Part shown: positions 20,773-30,342 of the stretch, one piece after another
How the letters are laid out: every line of letters starts with the position of its first letter
How positions within the stretch are numbered: the first letter of the stretch is position 1
Source of the DNA: Nemertoderma westbladi
Taxonomy: Eukaryota; Xenacoelomorpha; Nemertodermatida; Nemertodermatidae
Assembly (NCBI GenBank): GCA_032718475.1
Contig: JAUCBJ010006170.1
Location: 1-37,161, forward strand
Length of the DNA: 37,161 nt
Reading direction: 5' to 3'
The notes under the pieces: model-generated
What the model saw: the letters and a program-made list of their open reading frames with translations, nothing else
Told to the model about the DNA's origin: nothing
Databases searched by the model: none
Translations under genes and position numbers: made by a program

Positions 20773-21934
20773 GGATAGTAATAAAACCCGAAAATAACGA
20801 AAAAGACGAAATTATCAACAAAATATCGAAATTATCAAACAATCTCGCTTTCCAGTAAGGTAGGTATTATTAGAAGGCACACTTATTTTTTTTTTAATCA
20901 ATAAAATCCGATAATTTCGCCCCATTTTCGACCTTAAAAGTAATTTAATACCAAATACTTGTTCCGAGCTAGGTCAACGACTTTGTGACACATCGAGAGC
21001 GAGATGGACCAGACGGTTTGACAATTTTCGGGATGTATGACGCGAGAGGGGTTGGATGTTTAAAAATGCGAATGTTGGTGTCCTTATTCTTGTCATTAAT
21101 CTAAAAAGGTTCATCAAATTGCACTCTAAAATAACATACCTTCTGAGCTGATAATTCGTAGCACAGTCTCTCGGTAAAAATCAATCATATTACAGTCGAC
21201 AATTTCCAATATCAAAGACAGTACATAATTATCAAATCACAAGTCTAAGTACCGTAGGGCCAGACTCACCTCAAAACTGACACTGACATACCGCCGGTAC
21301 AGTACAAAAAAGGCCTAACACAATCTTACATCTTCCATCTTCAGAACAATGCTGTGTGCTGGTTGGTTGTTGGGTGTTGACCAATGGCGGCTTGGATGAA
21401 TCAATTCAACATCACCAGATCAGTGTACTGGTGTATTGCAAGCATGGTAAAGCCTGAAGGGCCAAGGCAATATTGAAGGAACCGGTCCAGTCAGCCGGTA
21501 CCCTAACCCAACACTGCATTCGCATTACAGCGTACGGAACTTTGGCGATACAGGTGTACACTGTACGTGTACAGTAAATGGCAGGCAAGTGGAGCGGCGC
21601 GGTGGGTGTGAATAGGTTAACGTAAACGTAACTACAGACTGCAGTACAGCAGTCGCAATGCAGTACTGCAGTAGGCCTACACTCTGACTGTACTGTCCTA
21701 ATTTGAACGCCATCTTGTGGTGTTCAAACAATCATCAGAGACAGTATTTGGTATTAAATTTCTTTTAGGGTCGAAAATGGGGCGAAATTATCGGATTTTA
21801 TTAATTCAAAATTCGTGTGTCTTCGAATAATACCGATCTCACTGGAAAGTGAGATTTCTTATAATGTTTTATCATTTCGATATTTTCGTTAATATTTTCG
21901 TATTTTTCTTTATTTTCGGGTTTTATAACTATCC
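20773..21934. mobile_element. Long-inverted-repeat DNA element (about 190-bp arms)
   Basis: The arm 20773-20959 is the reverse complement of 21743-21934 at roughly 80% identity by eye; shared landmarks are GGATAGT, ATAAAACCCGAAAATAA, CCGATAATTTCGCCCC and TAATACCAAATACT. AGAAACAC immediately flanks the left arm (20765-20772) and, one base away, the right arm (21936-21943), a likely 8-9-bp target duplication. About 780 bp of interior shows no coding sequence I recognise. Long arms with an 8-9-bp duplication suggest a Mutator-like or foldback non-autonomous element. Confidence 0.7.
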
Positions 21935-22044
21935 CAGAAACACGGGTAATTTATTACATACTTTATTTACATTCACACACTGACTAGTTCAGAAACACTG
22001 GTAATTTATTTCTTTACTTTATTACATTCACACTCTCACTCACA
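21935..22044 (+). repeat. 55-bp tandem duplication before the gene B acceptor
   Basis: Units 21935-21989 and 21990-22044 both start CAGAAACAC and continue GGTAATTTATT, with ACATTCACAC later. They end about 50 bp before the splice acceptor, so they are close to the branch-point region. Confidence 0.7.
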
Positions 22045-22093
22045 TCATGGAGACTAGCAGCATTTAGATGATTTTATTGTTATTGTTTTGCAG

Positions 22094-25000
22094 GTCAAAA
22101 CAGTCAATGTACCAATAAGAATGAATAAATGCAACATTGTCACAACATTAACTAGAGCGTATTACAAGGAATTTCTTTTTTGTGGTTTCTTACATGCTTT
22201 TAGTGATGTAGTCATGGTACTTCGAGTAATACTCCTAGAACGATTGATCCTCTACTACTTGAAAGTGGATACCAACATTTCACGGGATATGGCATTGCTA
22301 GATTGCGGAATAATTGCCATTGCATCAATTATATCAGCAATCGTCATGACTAATTCTACATTTTACTTTACATTGTTGTGTACAAAACTGAGAGTTGGAT
22401 GTAGTTGTCTCATATACAGAAAACTCTTAACATTAAACACCATGGAAATTCAAGAAACCACAATTGGACTTTACACAAATTTATTGTCATCAGATGTTGG
22501 GAGATTTGACGACATTGCAATCCTCGGAACAAATGTAATTGCGGCACCGGTTGTAATTGTTCTCAGCGTTCCTCTAATGTATTACTATTTGGAATTTTCT
22601 GGAATATTTGGGATGTTCCTAGTAATTTTGATAGTTCCCTTGAGTTTGAGTCTCGCCAAGATGTTTTCTAATCTACGGAGTAAGGCAGAATTGTTAACTG
22701 ACAGACGTATCACACTGCTAAGTGAAATCTTGGTTGGCATAAAAGCTGTTAAAGCCTATGCATGGGAGGATCTTTTTGGGAAAGTTTTAGAAGAAGTACG
22801 GACCAAAGAATTCTCCCAAATCTGTAAAATAATGTATTGTCATTCATTCTACACGGGATTACACTTTGCCTACATCACCTTAGTTTTATTTTGCATTTTC
22901 GTACTTCATACATCGCTTGGGTATAAATTCGATATTATTATACTTATTAGTGTAACAATTATTCTAGCCAACTTAATTAACTCTGTGTCTAGTTTTGGTG
23001 TCGCACTGCGTCAATTAGGTGAATTACATGCGGTTACACAAAGATTAGATAAATTGGTCGGTTTTACTTGTAATCTTAACAACGTTGCGGAATGTAACAA
23101 TGATCTGAAATCATCAAAAAAAGCCCACCCATCTGATATATATCTGAATGCAATAAATATTTCTACAAGACGCTCAAATACCAATGGATATGTTATACAT
23201 GATGTTTCAATCCAAGTTAATTTTGGTGAGATAGTATATGTGATAGGGGCGGTTGGTTCTGGAAAGACGACATTACTGCAAGCTTTGCTAGGTGAGTTGC
23301 CTTTAGAAAAAGGGTTTATTAACAAGTGTGGGAAACTTGCTTATGTATCACAGACCCCATTCATATTTTCAGGAACATTAAGAGAAAACATATTACTGGG
23401 ACATTCTTTTGAAGTAGGGTGGTATGAAGAAGTTATTGATATGTGTTGTTTGACACTGGATCTTTTGCTCTTTACAGAAGGTGATAATACATTGGTTGGA
23501 GAGAAAGGTATCTCATTGTCTGGAGGTCAAAAGGCACGTATTTCTCTAGCAAGAGCCGTTTACTCCAAAGCCAATATATATCTCATGGATGATCCCATTG
23601 CGGCTGTTGATAGCAGTGTTGCAAATAAATTGTTTGATAACTGCATAAGGCATTGTCAATCTACGGGCATTGTCATTATGACCACTCATCTTTTGAAAAT
23701 GATTCCTCAAAATTCAAAAATTGTGTCATTCTATAATGGTGATGTAGTCGTTCCCATGAAATTAAAGGAAAAAAATCACTTGAATTCATTGAAAACTTTT
23801 GAAAGTCATTTAGATATGACTGTTTCCCATGCTGGATCTTTACAAGATAATATTGGGGCTGATGTAATATTAGATAAATTTTCTACTCATGATAATAAAG
23901 ATACATGGAAGGATTTTCAAATGTACATTAAGGCTGGAATAACTATTCCACCAATTTTCACTTTCGTATTAACAATCATTTTTACATATGTTCTCATTAC
24001 ATTAACAGACTATTGGTTGGCAACTTGGGCATTGCAGTCTTCATTATCATCACAACTAAACAATAATGCAACTGATCAAAATATCATTACACAATTTATT
24101 AGACGCAGAAATTGGAATTCTATGATACTCTTGTATGCTTTCCTTGTGTTCACCTTTTTGCTCTGTTATACATTTAACATATTTACCTTTTATGGAGTTC
24201 TTCTGACATCGTCTCAGAATTTACACAGCCGAATTTTCAAGCGTGTGTTGAGAGCGCCAATGAAATTTTTCGAGGAAAATGCAGTGGGGGGAATATTAAA
24301 TAGATTTTCAAAAGACTTGGGAATAATGGACAACCTTCTCCCTGATTTATCTGCGGATGTTATGCATTCTCTTTGCCGAACTTTACTCGTTGTCATATTT
24401 TGTGGAATTACAAATCCATGGACTTTGCTTGTTGCCCTTCCAATGTTAGTGGTTGTTACCTGGCTCCGAATTTATGCAGTGAAAAGCCTGAAACAAGTTA
24501 AATTCCTGGAAGGTATGTTAAGGAATCCAGTTTACCAGCATGTATCAGATACCATCGAGGGAAGGGATGTTATTAGAGCTTTTAATGTTCAGGATATTTA
24601 TGCCAAACGTTTCTTTGATCATTTAGATAATCATACAGAAGCATGGTTTATGATTAATGCCTTGTATTGCTTCCTGACTTTGTGTGTAACCATTATTTAC
24701 ACAATATTTACTATGTTGGTATTAGTGGTATCTTTGTATATGGACAGTTTCGTATCCAGACAGGTGCTGTGTTTATCAATATCATATCTTTTTTCATTAT
24801 CAAATTATCTAATATTCTTATTAAAAGCAGCAGCTATAGTTGAAATAAATTTTACATCAGTTGAAAGATTTCTCCAATACTCTGAATTGAATCAAGAAGA
24901 TACTTGGCATCATGCTGATATGGAACTGCCAACATATTGGCCGAACTCTGGTGTTGTTTCATTCAAAAATGTTAAACTTTCTTATGGTGAATACGAGGTT

Positions 25001-25714
25001 TTGCATGGAATCAACTTTGTATCCAAACCTTTTGAGAAGATTGGAATTGTTGGCCGAACTGGGGCTGGAAAATCGTCACTGTTTTCTGTTTTACTCCGCC
25101 TTGTTGAATCGCAAGGAATTATCTCTATAGATGATGTCGACATAACCAAAATAGGATTACACGATTTACGAAGGTCTGTTGCCGTTATTCCGCAAGATCC
25201 TGTTCTATTTCAAGGAACTTTAGGCTACAATCTAGACCCTTTTAATGAGTATACTAGTGAAGCAATCAGAGCTGCATTAGACAATGTTCAACTAAAATTA
25301 TCATTGGAGGCAAGACTAAAGGGCAATTCAGGTTATGGATCAATAAAGCATCCTTGTGATGAAAAAGTCGATATCTTAGAATTTGAAGTTGAAAGTCGCG
25401 GCTATAATTTGAGTGTTGGGGAGAAGCAGTTGGTTTGTTTGGCCAGAGCGATGCTAAGAGGCAGCCGTGTTATTCTAATTGACGAGGCAACTTCGTCAAT
25501 TGATCAGTTTACAGAGGAACTTATTCAGAAAGCTATCACTGAGAATTTAATTAACTCAACTGTTTTAACAATAGCCCATCGTATTAATACAATCATAAAT
25601 AGTGATCGAATATTAGTTATGAATGAAGGAGATGTTGCTGAGTTTGAAGATCCAAAAGTGTTACTTAACAACCAAAACAGTTTGTTAAATTCATTTGTGA
25701 ATACAAATAAATAA
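22094..25714 (+). CDS. MRP4-like ABC transporter, gene B, exon 2 (to stop)
   Basis: One exon of 1206 codons plus TAA, giving 1275 residues with exon 1, close to the roughly 1,325 of human ABCC4. It starts after a strong acceptor (ATTGTTTTGCAG, ending 22093); an in-frame TTG at 22088 lies within that acceptor and is not a start. Domains: TMD1 about 95-385; NBD1 about 420-645 with Walker A GAVGSGKT (454), LSGGQKAR (544), Walker B YLMDDP (566-569) and H-loop TTH; TMD2 about 681-1000; NBD2 about 1021-1265 with Walker A GRTGAGKS (1056), signature LSVGEKQ (1175), Walker B LIDEATSS with catalytic Glu near 1200, and H-loop TIAHR. All ATPase motifs are intact, with the asymmetric ABCC pattern (Asp after Walker B in NBD1, Glu in NBD2). 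It lacks the extra N-terminal TMD0 of long MRPs and should be an active exporter; the substrate cannot be read from sequence. Confidence 0.95.
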   Translation, partial: VKTVNVPIRMNKCNIVTTLTRAYYKEFLFCGFLHAFSDVVMVLRVILLERLILYYLKVDTNISRDMALLDCGIIAIASIISAIVMTNSTFYFTLLCTKLRVGCSCLIYRKLLTLNTMEIQETTIGLYTNLLSSDVGRFDDIAILGTNVIAAPVVIVLSVPLMYYYLEFSGIFGMFLVILIVPLSLSLAKMFSNLRSKAELLTDRRITLLSEILVGIKAVKAYAWEDLFGKVLEEVRTKEFSQICKIMYCHSFYTGLHFAYITLVLFCIFVLHTSLGYKFDIIILISVTIILANLINSVSSFGVALRQLGELHAVTQRLDKLVGFTCNLNNVAECNNDLKSSKKAHPSDIYLNAINISTRRSNTNGYVIHDVSIQVNFGEIVYVIGAVGSGKTTLLQALLGELPLEKGFINKCGKLAYVSQTPFIFSGTLRENILLGHSFEVGWYEEVIDMCCLTLDLLLFTEGDNTLVGEKGISLSGGQKARISLARAVYSKANIYLMDDPIAAVDSSVANKLFDNCIRHCQSTGIVIMTTHLLKMIPQNSKIVSFYNGDVVVPMKLKEKNHLNSLKTFESHLDMTVSHAGSLQDNIGADVILDKFSTHDNKDTWKDFQMYIKAGITIPPIFTFVLTIIFTYVLITLTDYWLATWALQSSLSSQLNNNATDQNIITQFIRRRNWNSMILLYAFLVFTFLLCYTFNIFTFYGVLLTSSQNLHSRIFKRVLRAPMKFFEENAVGGILNRFSKDLGIMDNLLPDLSADVMHSLCRTLLVVIFCGITNPWTLLVALPMLVVVTWLRIYAVKSLKQVKFLEGMLRNPVYQHVSDTIEGRDVIRAFNVQDIYAKRFFDHLDNHTEAWFMINALYCFLTLCVTIIYTIFTMLVLVVSLYMDSFVSRQVLCLSISYLFSLSNYLIFLLKAAAIVEINFTSVERFLQYSELNQEDTWHHADMELPTYWPNSGVVSFKNVKLSYGEYEVLHGINFVSKPFEKIGIVGRTGAGKSSLFSVLLRLVESQGIISIDDVDITKIGLHDLRRSVAVIPQDPVLFQGTLGYNLDPFNEYTSEAIRAALDNVQLKLSLEARLKGNSGYGSIKHPCDEKVDILEFEVESRGYNLSVGEKQLVCLARAMLRGSRVILIDEATSSIDQFTEELIQKAITENLINSTVLTIAHRINTIINSDRILVMNEGDVAEFEDPKVLLNNQNSLLNSFVNTNK

Positions 25715-26385
25715 AGTCGTCTAAATATTAGAAGTGTGTATTGTAATTTACAAAGTGAACCCGACGTATCATTCTTGTCTAGGTGACATCCATTGAATTT
25801 GAGTTGCCGTCAGTTAGAGACCAGCATTGACTCCCATATAGCTGCAGTACAGTACTAGTTCTACTGCTGTTTTATATAGTCGATCCTTCAAGTTTAAAAC
25901 ACTGGTGGCGGGTACCCTGATAATAAATCTGACTCTACAAATATGGAATAAAGAAGATTTTTATATATTTAATGTTTATTTATTTTTATTACTATTTATC
26001 GATTTTTAATGATTTTCAATTGAAGTTTTAATTCATTTAATACGCCTGTCACCGGTACATTAATTATACTAAATTATCTATCAATAAAACAGGGGTGATT
26101 TCATTTTACAACACTTTTATGTGAAAAAGTTAAGTGTAAGAGGTAAATTGAACGACAATAAATGAAATTCAGTTTTTTTAGATGAGGAATAAATTTTAGT
26201 TGCAAAAAGTTAGTGAAAAAAACATTTAATTTAGTAGAAAAATAAATTGATTTAGTGGCCAATAAAATGAATGCACATTAAATATACCTTTAATTAAATT
26301 TAACTCGTACTGTATTATTTAATACAGCGTTTTCTTATCACCTCTTAAGCCAGGATTTCACTTAAATTATGACGATTTTCCGTTG
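25715..26385. other. 3' flank of gene B
   Basis: Presumed 3'UTR and downstream sequence. Candidate polyadenylation signals AATAAA lie at 25922-25927 and 25947-25952, about 210-235 bases after the stop. A short piece near 25755-25800 (AGTGAACCCGAC then CATTCTTGTCTAGGTG) resembles 33714-33755. No gene seen. Confidence 0.45.
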
Positions 26386-26609
26386 CCCCCCCCCCCCCCC
26401 CCCCAGGACTGTTCTCCCAGAATTTCGCTACCATTTAAGGATACAAATTCGTAAATGCTGCAGATATGCGCCCTGACTAATCCCTTTAAAGCATTAATGG
26501 CGAAACTAAACGACTTCCCTGGCCAACATACGGGGATCGAACCCGCGACCTCTGGAACCAGAGATATGAATTCAAGGCAAGGACTAAACCAGTACGCCAA
26601 GGTGGAACC
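26386..26609 (-). mobile_element. tRNA-derived SINE (family 1), minus strand
   Basis: Reading leftward it begins GGTTCCACCTTGGCGTACTGG (A-box region) and has a perfect B box, GGGTTCGATCCCC, then the family body motif TTAATGCTTTAAAGGG and AAATGGTAGC. It ends in a 19-bp G run (C19 on the plus strand, 26386-26404) where the 34384 copy has only CTGGGGGGACC, so the tract grew inside the SINE. AAATTAT at 26364-26370 and 26620-26626 is a possible, weak target duplication. Confidence 0.75.
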
Positions 26610-27414
26610 TAAGGATATAAAATTATTCAAGTTCAAAATAAAATGGCAAAAGCATTAACAGAACCAGAAAAATGCATTACTAACGGATAGGATAAGTAAG
26701 TAATGTTCTGCATACAGAATATAATAGCAAGACTGACTGCTTACTCCTGCTACTGCAACAATGCCTACTGATTGATGACTGCACTAGGCCTATTATAATT
26801 AATAAATGAACTTCTATGCTTCACGTGGCACCGCCTGTTCCGTGGAGTTTCCAAACTGCTACATAGTTAGCACAATTAACTATGGCGTGAGTTTTCTTTA
26901 AATGACATAATTTCGGCTCGTACTCTACTTACTAACTTTCTTCAGAAAGATAGAGGTGAATTTCGTGGGGCGGGTGGTAAAACTTCAAATTTTCTCAAAA
27001 TTAATGTTTTGAGTGAATCGGGTATAAAATTGACTTTCCCTCCTTTCTACCAAAGGATCGATCAGTGATCATAAAATAACAGTGTATAGGAGTTATTTGC
27101 AAATTTTCAGTTGTCCTAAGTTAAGGCTACGGATGGGAAAACGTCCTAACTTAAGGTGCGTGGTAAATGGTAAGTTGTCCTAAGTCGAATAAAACTAATT
27201 ACATAAGTGATAGTACGTTTGTGAAGTTGAAGGTCAGTCCAAACAGGTAGTAACTATCCATTACTAAAAATAGGCAGTATTTTTACTGAGTGGCTTTAGT
27301 GATTCCGGAGAGAGGAATGTAACAATGTTTAGTATTATCTGAGATTATCTAAAATATTCAATCGAATTATACATTCAGGAAAATGCCATGAGGAACCATC
27401 ATTCCTATCCAACA
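26610..27414. other. Intergenic sequence without recognised gene
   Basis: AT-rich spacer. GTCCTAAGTTAAGG (27113-27126) and its near-complement CGTCCTAACTTAAGG (27141-27155), plus GTTGTCCTAAGTCG (27175 on), form a small cluster of related motifs. No gene is seen. Confidence 0.4.
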
Positions 27415-27439
27415 GGGCATTATTGAAAAGTCATTTCTG

Positions 27440-27827
27440 GTAACGCACGGAATATGAACGCTCCTTTGTTCGTTTTTGTTCGCTTAAATTGATATTTTTG
27501 TATTACCAAGTTGATGAAATTATTCTATATCACTAACTAATTAATTTTTCATTTTTATTTTCAGTCCTAACATTATATTAATGGAAATAATTCAATATTT
27601 AGTTTCGGTAACGCACGGATTGAACTTTGACAAAAAAAATAGACCAAAATGGTAATCTCAATATCATTCGAGTTCCCCTACTAAACTGGTTTAAAAATTG
27701 TGTACTGGTAGAGCAATAACCCATCTAACTGCTCCATTAATTTTAACGATCAAAGTCAAAGAGAAAGTGGAAAACTTTCAATTTTACTAAATGTGGCTCC
27801 CGTAACGCACGGAAAGTAACGCACGGA
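27440..27827 (+). repeat. Subterminal GTAACGCACGGA motifs, left end
   Basis: Perfect copies at 27440-27451, 27608-27619, 27802-27813 and 27816-27827. The last two are paired 14 bp apart. They are probably transposase-binding sites, inferred from their restriction to the two ends of the element. Confidence 0.75.
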
Positions 27828-28571
27828 TAATATTTGGAGTTCAAAATTTCTCAATATCAAATGATGGACAGCACTAATTACGTGCCATATGATGGATAAA
27901 TTAACAAAATTAATGTAGTATAAAATGATATATTTCTTCAGACACCCATTCAACTATTAGAAAGCCATTTAAACGAAACTGCTCCTCAAAATGTACCCTG
28001 AATAATTACTACTGTAGTAAAGTTATATATTAACTGATATGGTTTACACTGGGCTTCTACAGTCAGTATGTATGCAAGCCTTTATGGTTAATTAACAATA
28101 AACCATAATAATCCTATAGGCTATGGAAGAGCGCTGGACTATACTGTAGACTGTAGCGACAGTCTAAAAGAAAGAAACAAATTAAATACATTCATTAGTC
28201 TTAATGATACAGTATAACATTCATAGTATCGAGTGTTTAACAGAGCAAGTTATGTTTCCTTCATTTTATATGTTCATATGTTTCCTTCATATGTTTCCAA
28301 GTTACCTTCATTGATTGAATCAATTATTCTGCAACCAATATATAATTTAATTTTTTAGACATATTTCAGTTTTTTTGCCGGACTAACAAAATTTTGATAT
28401 TTGATAGACAGTTTCGTTATTATTAATTAATAATAGGATAGGTTCGTTATTATCAAAAAATTATTACTTTTAATAAACTGTTACCAACTGAAATATAACT
28501 AAATAACACGACGTACTTTTTTTAACAAATACTGGATGCAAACATATTAACAAAAAACACTAACTGAAGGC

Positions 28572-29540
28572 CTATTTCAAATTAAAATCAGAGAAGTTGA
28601 CGTCAAATTTGTACACACCTCGTCGTGAAGGAGGCGGAGAAGGTAGTAGACCTGAAATTGATTTGTAATTCTCAGTATACTCATCCGGAACGGCTGGGTA
28701 AGTGAAACCAATTTCCCCATGAAATGTGATATGTTTTCGCAGAAATCGCAAGGTGAAGTCCTGAGAATCTACTTTATCCTCTGCAGATACAATATTGCCA
28801 ACACAATATAATTTTCGGCCCTCCTCTGGCTGAAATTCGACCAAAGCAAATCTTCCTGGAACAATTTCCTTCAGGAAAGGATATCTCAGAACGTTTGGAA
28901 TCTCAGGACTCCAAATAACAGTTTCATCAAATTCGACCACAGTTTCATTACATTCATTATCATCAATATAGTTAACATCCACCTCACCATTAACTAAAAT
29001 CGATTTGATGGCGATCGGTTTCTCATTATTACCACCAACAACAGAGCTGTTATAGTGGCTAAACTGATAAAACATAATCTCACTTGGTGCGAAAACAACC
29101 TGATGTACTTTCAATGTATTCTTAATTGCTGAATTGGGCGACAAGACGAGAAATCGACCTTCTCCTGAAACTCCCGGACGGCTTCCCGATCAATATACCG
29201 GTACTCTATTTCGATGTTCAGGCTCTCTAAGTTAGATGCAAAATTTGCAAAATGTTTGGCACTATCGATTACAACTAAATCACTGACCACTCGACGCGTC
29301 GACGGTAAACAGCTCGCTTCACTAGACCGCCCACACCATCATCCGGTCCCTTGAAGTGATGCGCTTCTCCGAAGTTCCAAAACTTCTCATCCGCCATTGA
29401 GTAGTTTGTTTCGAACAAATGAAAGGCATACTGTGATCTAAACTGCGCAGTACAGCCATCACTCCAGAAATGAATTGTTCGAAATGGAATTACACGGTTA
29501 CTATTTAACTTAGAAATGATAGCCTGGGATAGTGGTGCAG
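28572..29540 (-). pseudogene. Transposase-like gene of the TIR element, frameshifted
   Basis: Reading leftward from about 29540: PFRTIHFWSDGCTAQFRSQY, then WNFGEAHHFKGPDDGVGG followed by LVKRAVYRR, then a stop after a frameshift near 29280. The next frame reads SAKHFANFASNLESL, then YIDREAVREFQEK and CRPIQQLRIH. A second shift near 29115 leads to an open 190-codon stretch (stop at 28572; no ATG start) containing GRFALVEFQ, LYCVGNIVSAED, LRFLRKH and SGLLPSPPPSRRGVYKFDVN. I recall the SDGCxxQF...HxKGxxDGxGGxVKR pattern, followed by a VGxI...FLR...P C-terminal module, from transposon-associated proteins of cnidarians, arthropods and other invertebrates. The Asp residues may be DDE-type catalytic residues. 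The N-terminal part is not visible, so the gene is probably spliced or lost upstream. I would not call it a host gene, because it lies inside a TIR/TSD-bounded element and is broken. Confidence 0.6.
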
Positions 29541-30095
29541 CGTACCTACCACTCTACCAGTACTTCATTACACAACTGAGAATGGTATATCAGTATATGG
29601 TAACTTGAATTTGAATACATAATACATTACAATAATTTAATACATTACTGCATTATGGGGCATTAGCCTAATCTAATAGTACCAGCTGCCAGCAGACCAG
29701 TAGTCAATAATAGTCATACTCATAGTTCAGTAGTTACATTTTGTTTTTGTTCGCCTACACTATACTATACTACTTTTGTAGGCATGTACAACCTGTACCA
29801 GTATGAGCCTAGGCCTAGATTACCCTAAAAACAGTCCTTTGGTCCCAGTTGGATAGGCTGGCCTGCAGGTATTAAGTAGCTTTTCTAACTAATTGTCAGT
29901 GTACCGGTATAGACTGGACCTAATACAGTGTACAGTGTATAATGAAAAGGCTAGGCTTGAATGTTGTAAGCGTCGACTTACTCTACATACACAACACAAT
30001 CATGTCATACTGTATGTCATACCGGTCTGCCGGTACAATATTACATTGGTCATCATTCCTCATTTACATCCAAGAGGGTCAAAAGAAATTTAATA

Positions 30096-30342
30096 GTAAC
30101 GCACGGAATTGATAATATGTAAGTATGTAACGCACGGAACTGACAATATGTAACGCATGGAATAACTTTGACGTCCAAATTCGGTACAAAGAAACCCGAA
30201 AATGATAACACAACCAAATAGGGAGGGATCAAAATGCTCAAAACCCGAACTTTTAAAAGTTTGAAGTCACTAATCCAATTGGAAGAATCAAAAAAATAAA
30301 CTTTTGTACAAAAAAAGTAACGCACGGAAAGTAACGGACAGA
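30096..30342 (+). repeat. Subterminal GTAACGCACGGA motifs, right end
   Basis: Copies at 30096-30107, 30127-30138, 30150-30161 (one mismatch), 30317-30328 and a degenerate 30331-30342. The last two repeat the 14-bp pair spacing seen at the left end. All are in the same orientation as the left-end copies, not mirrored like the TIRs. Confidence 0.75.

Larger units (their letters stand above)
17250..22093 (+). other. Intron 1 of gene B (4,844 bp)
   Basis: GT-AG intron separating the short first exon from the rest of the gene. It is filled with mobile DNA: an RTE tail, a SINE, an opposite-strand RTE tail, a piggyBac-like element and a long-inverted-repeat element. Between these, 17736-18420 and 18890-19419 show no gene I recognise; an open frame at 19037-19339 (about 100 codons, non-ATG start) has no known motif. 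A 13-bp C tract lies at 18343-18355. Confidence 0.85.

Noticed and set aside
22088-22093. TTG at 22088 as the start of the long transporter frame
   Set aside because: It lies in the polypyrimidine-AG acceptor. The frame joins in phase to exon 1, which carries the true ATG.
28572-29144. 190-codon minus-strand frame as a host gene
   Set aside because: No ATG start, the upstream homologous part is in other frames, and it lies inside a TIR and target-duplication-bounded transposon.
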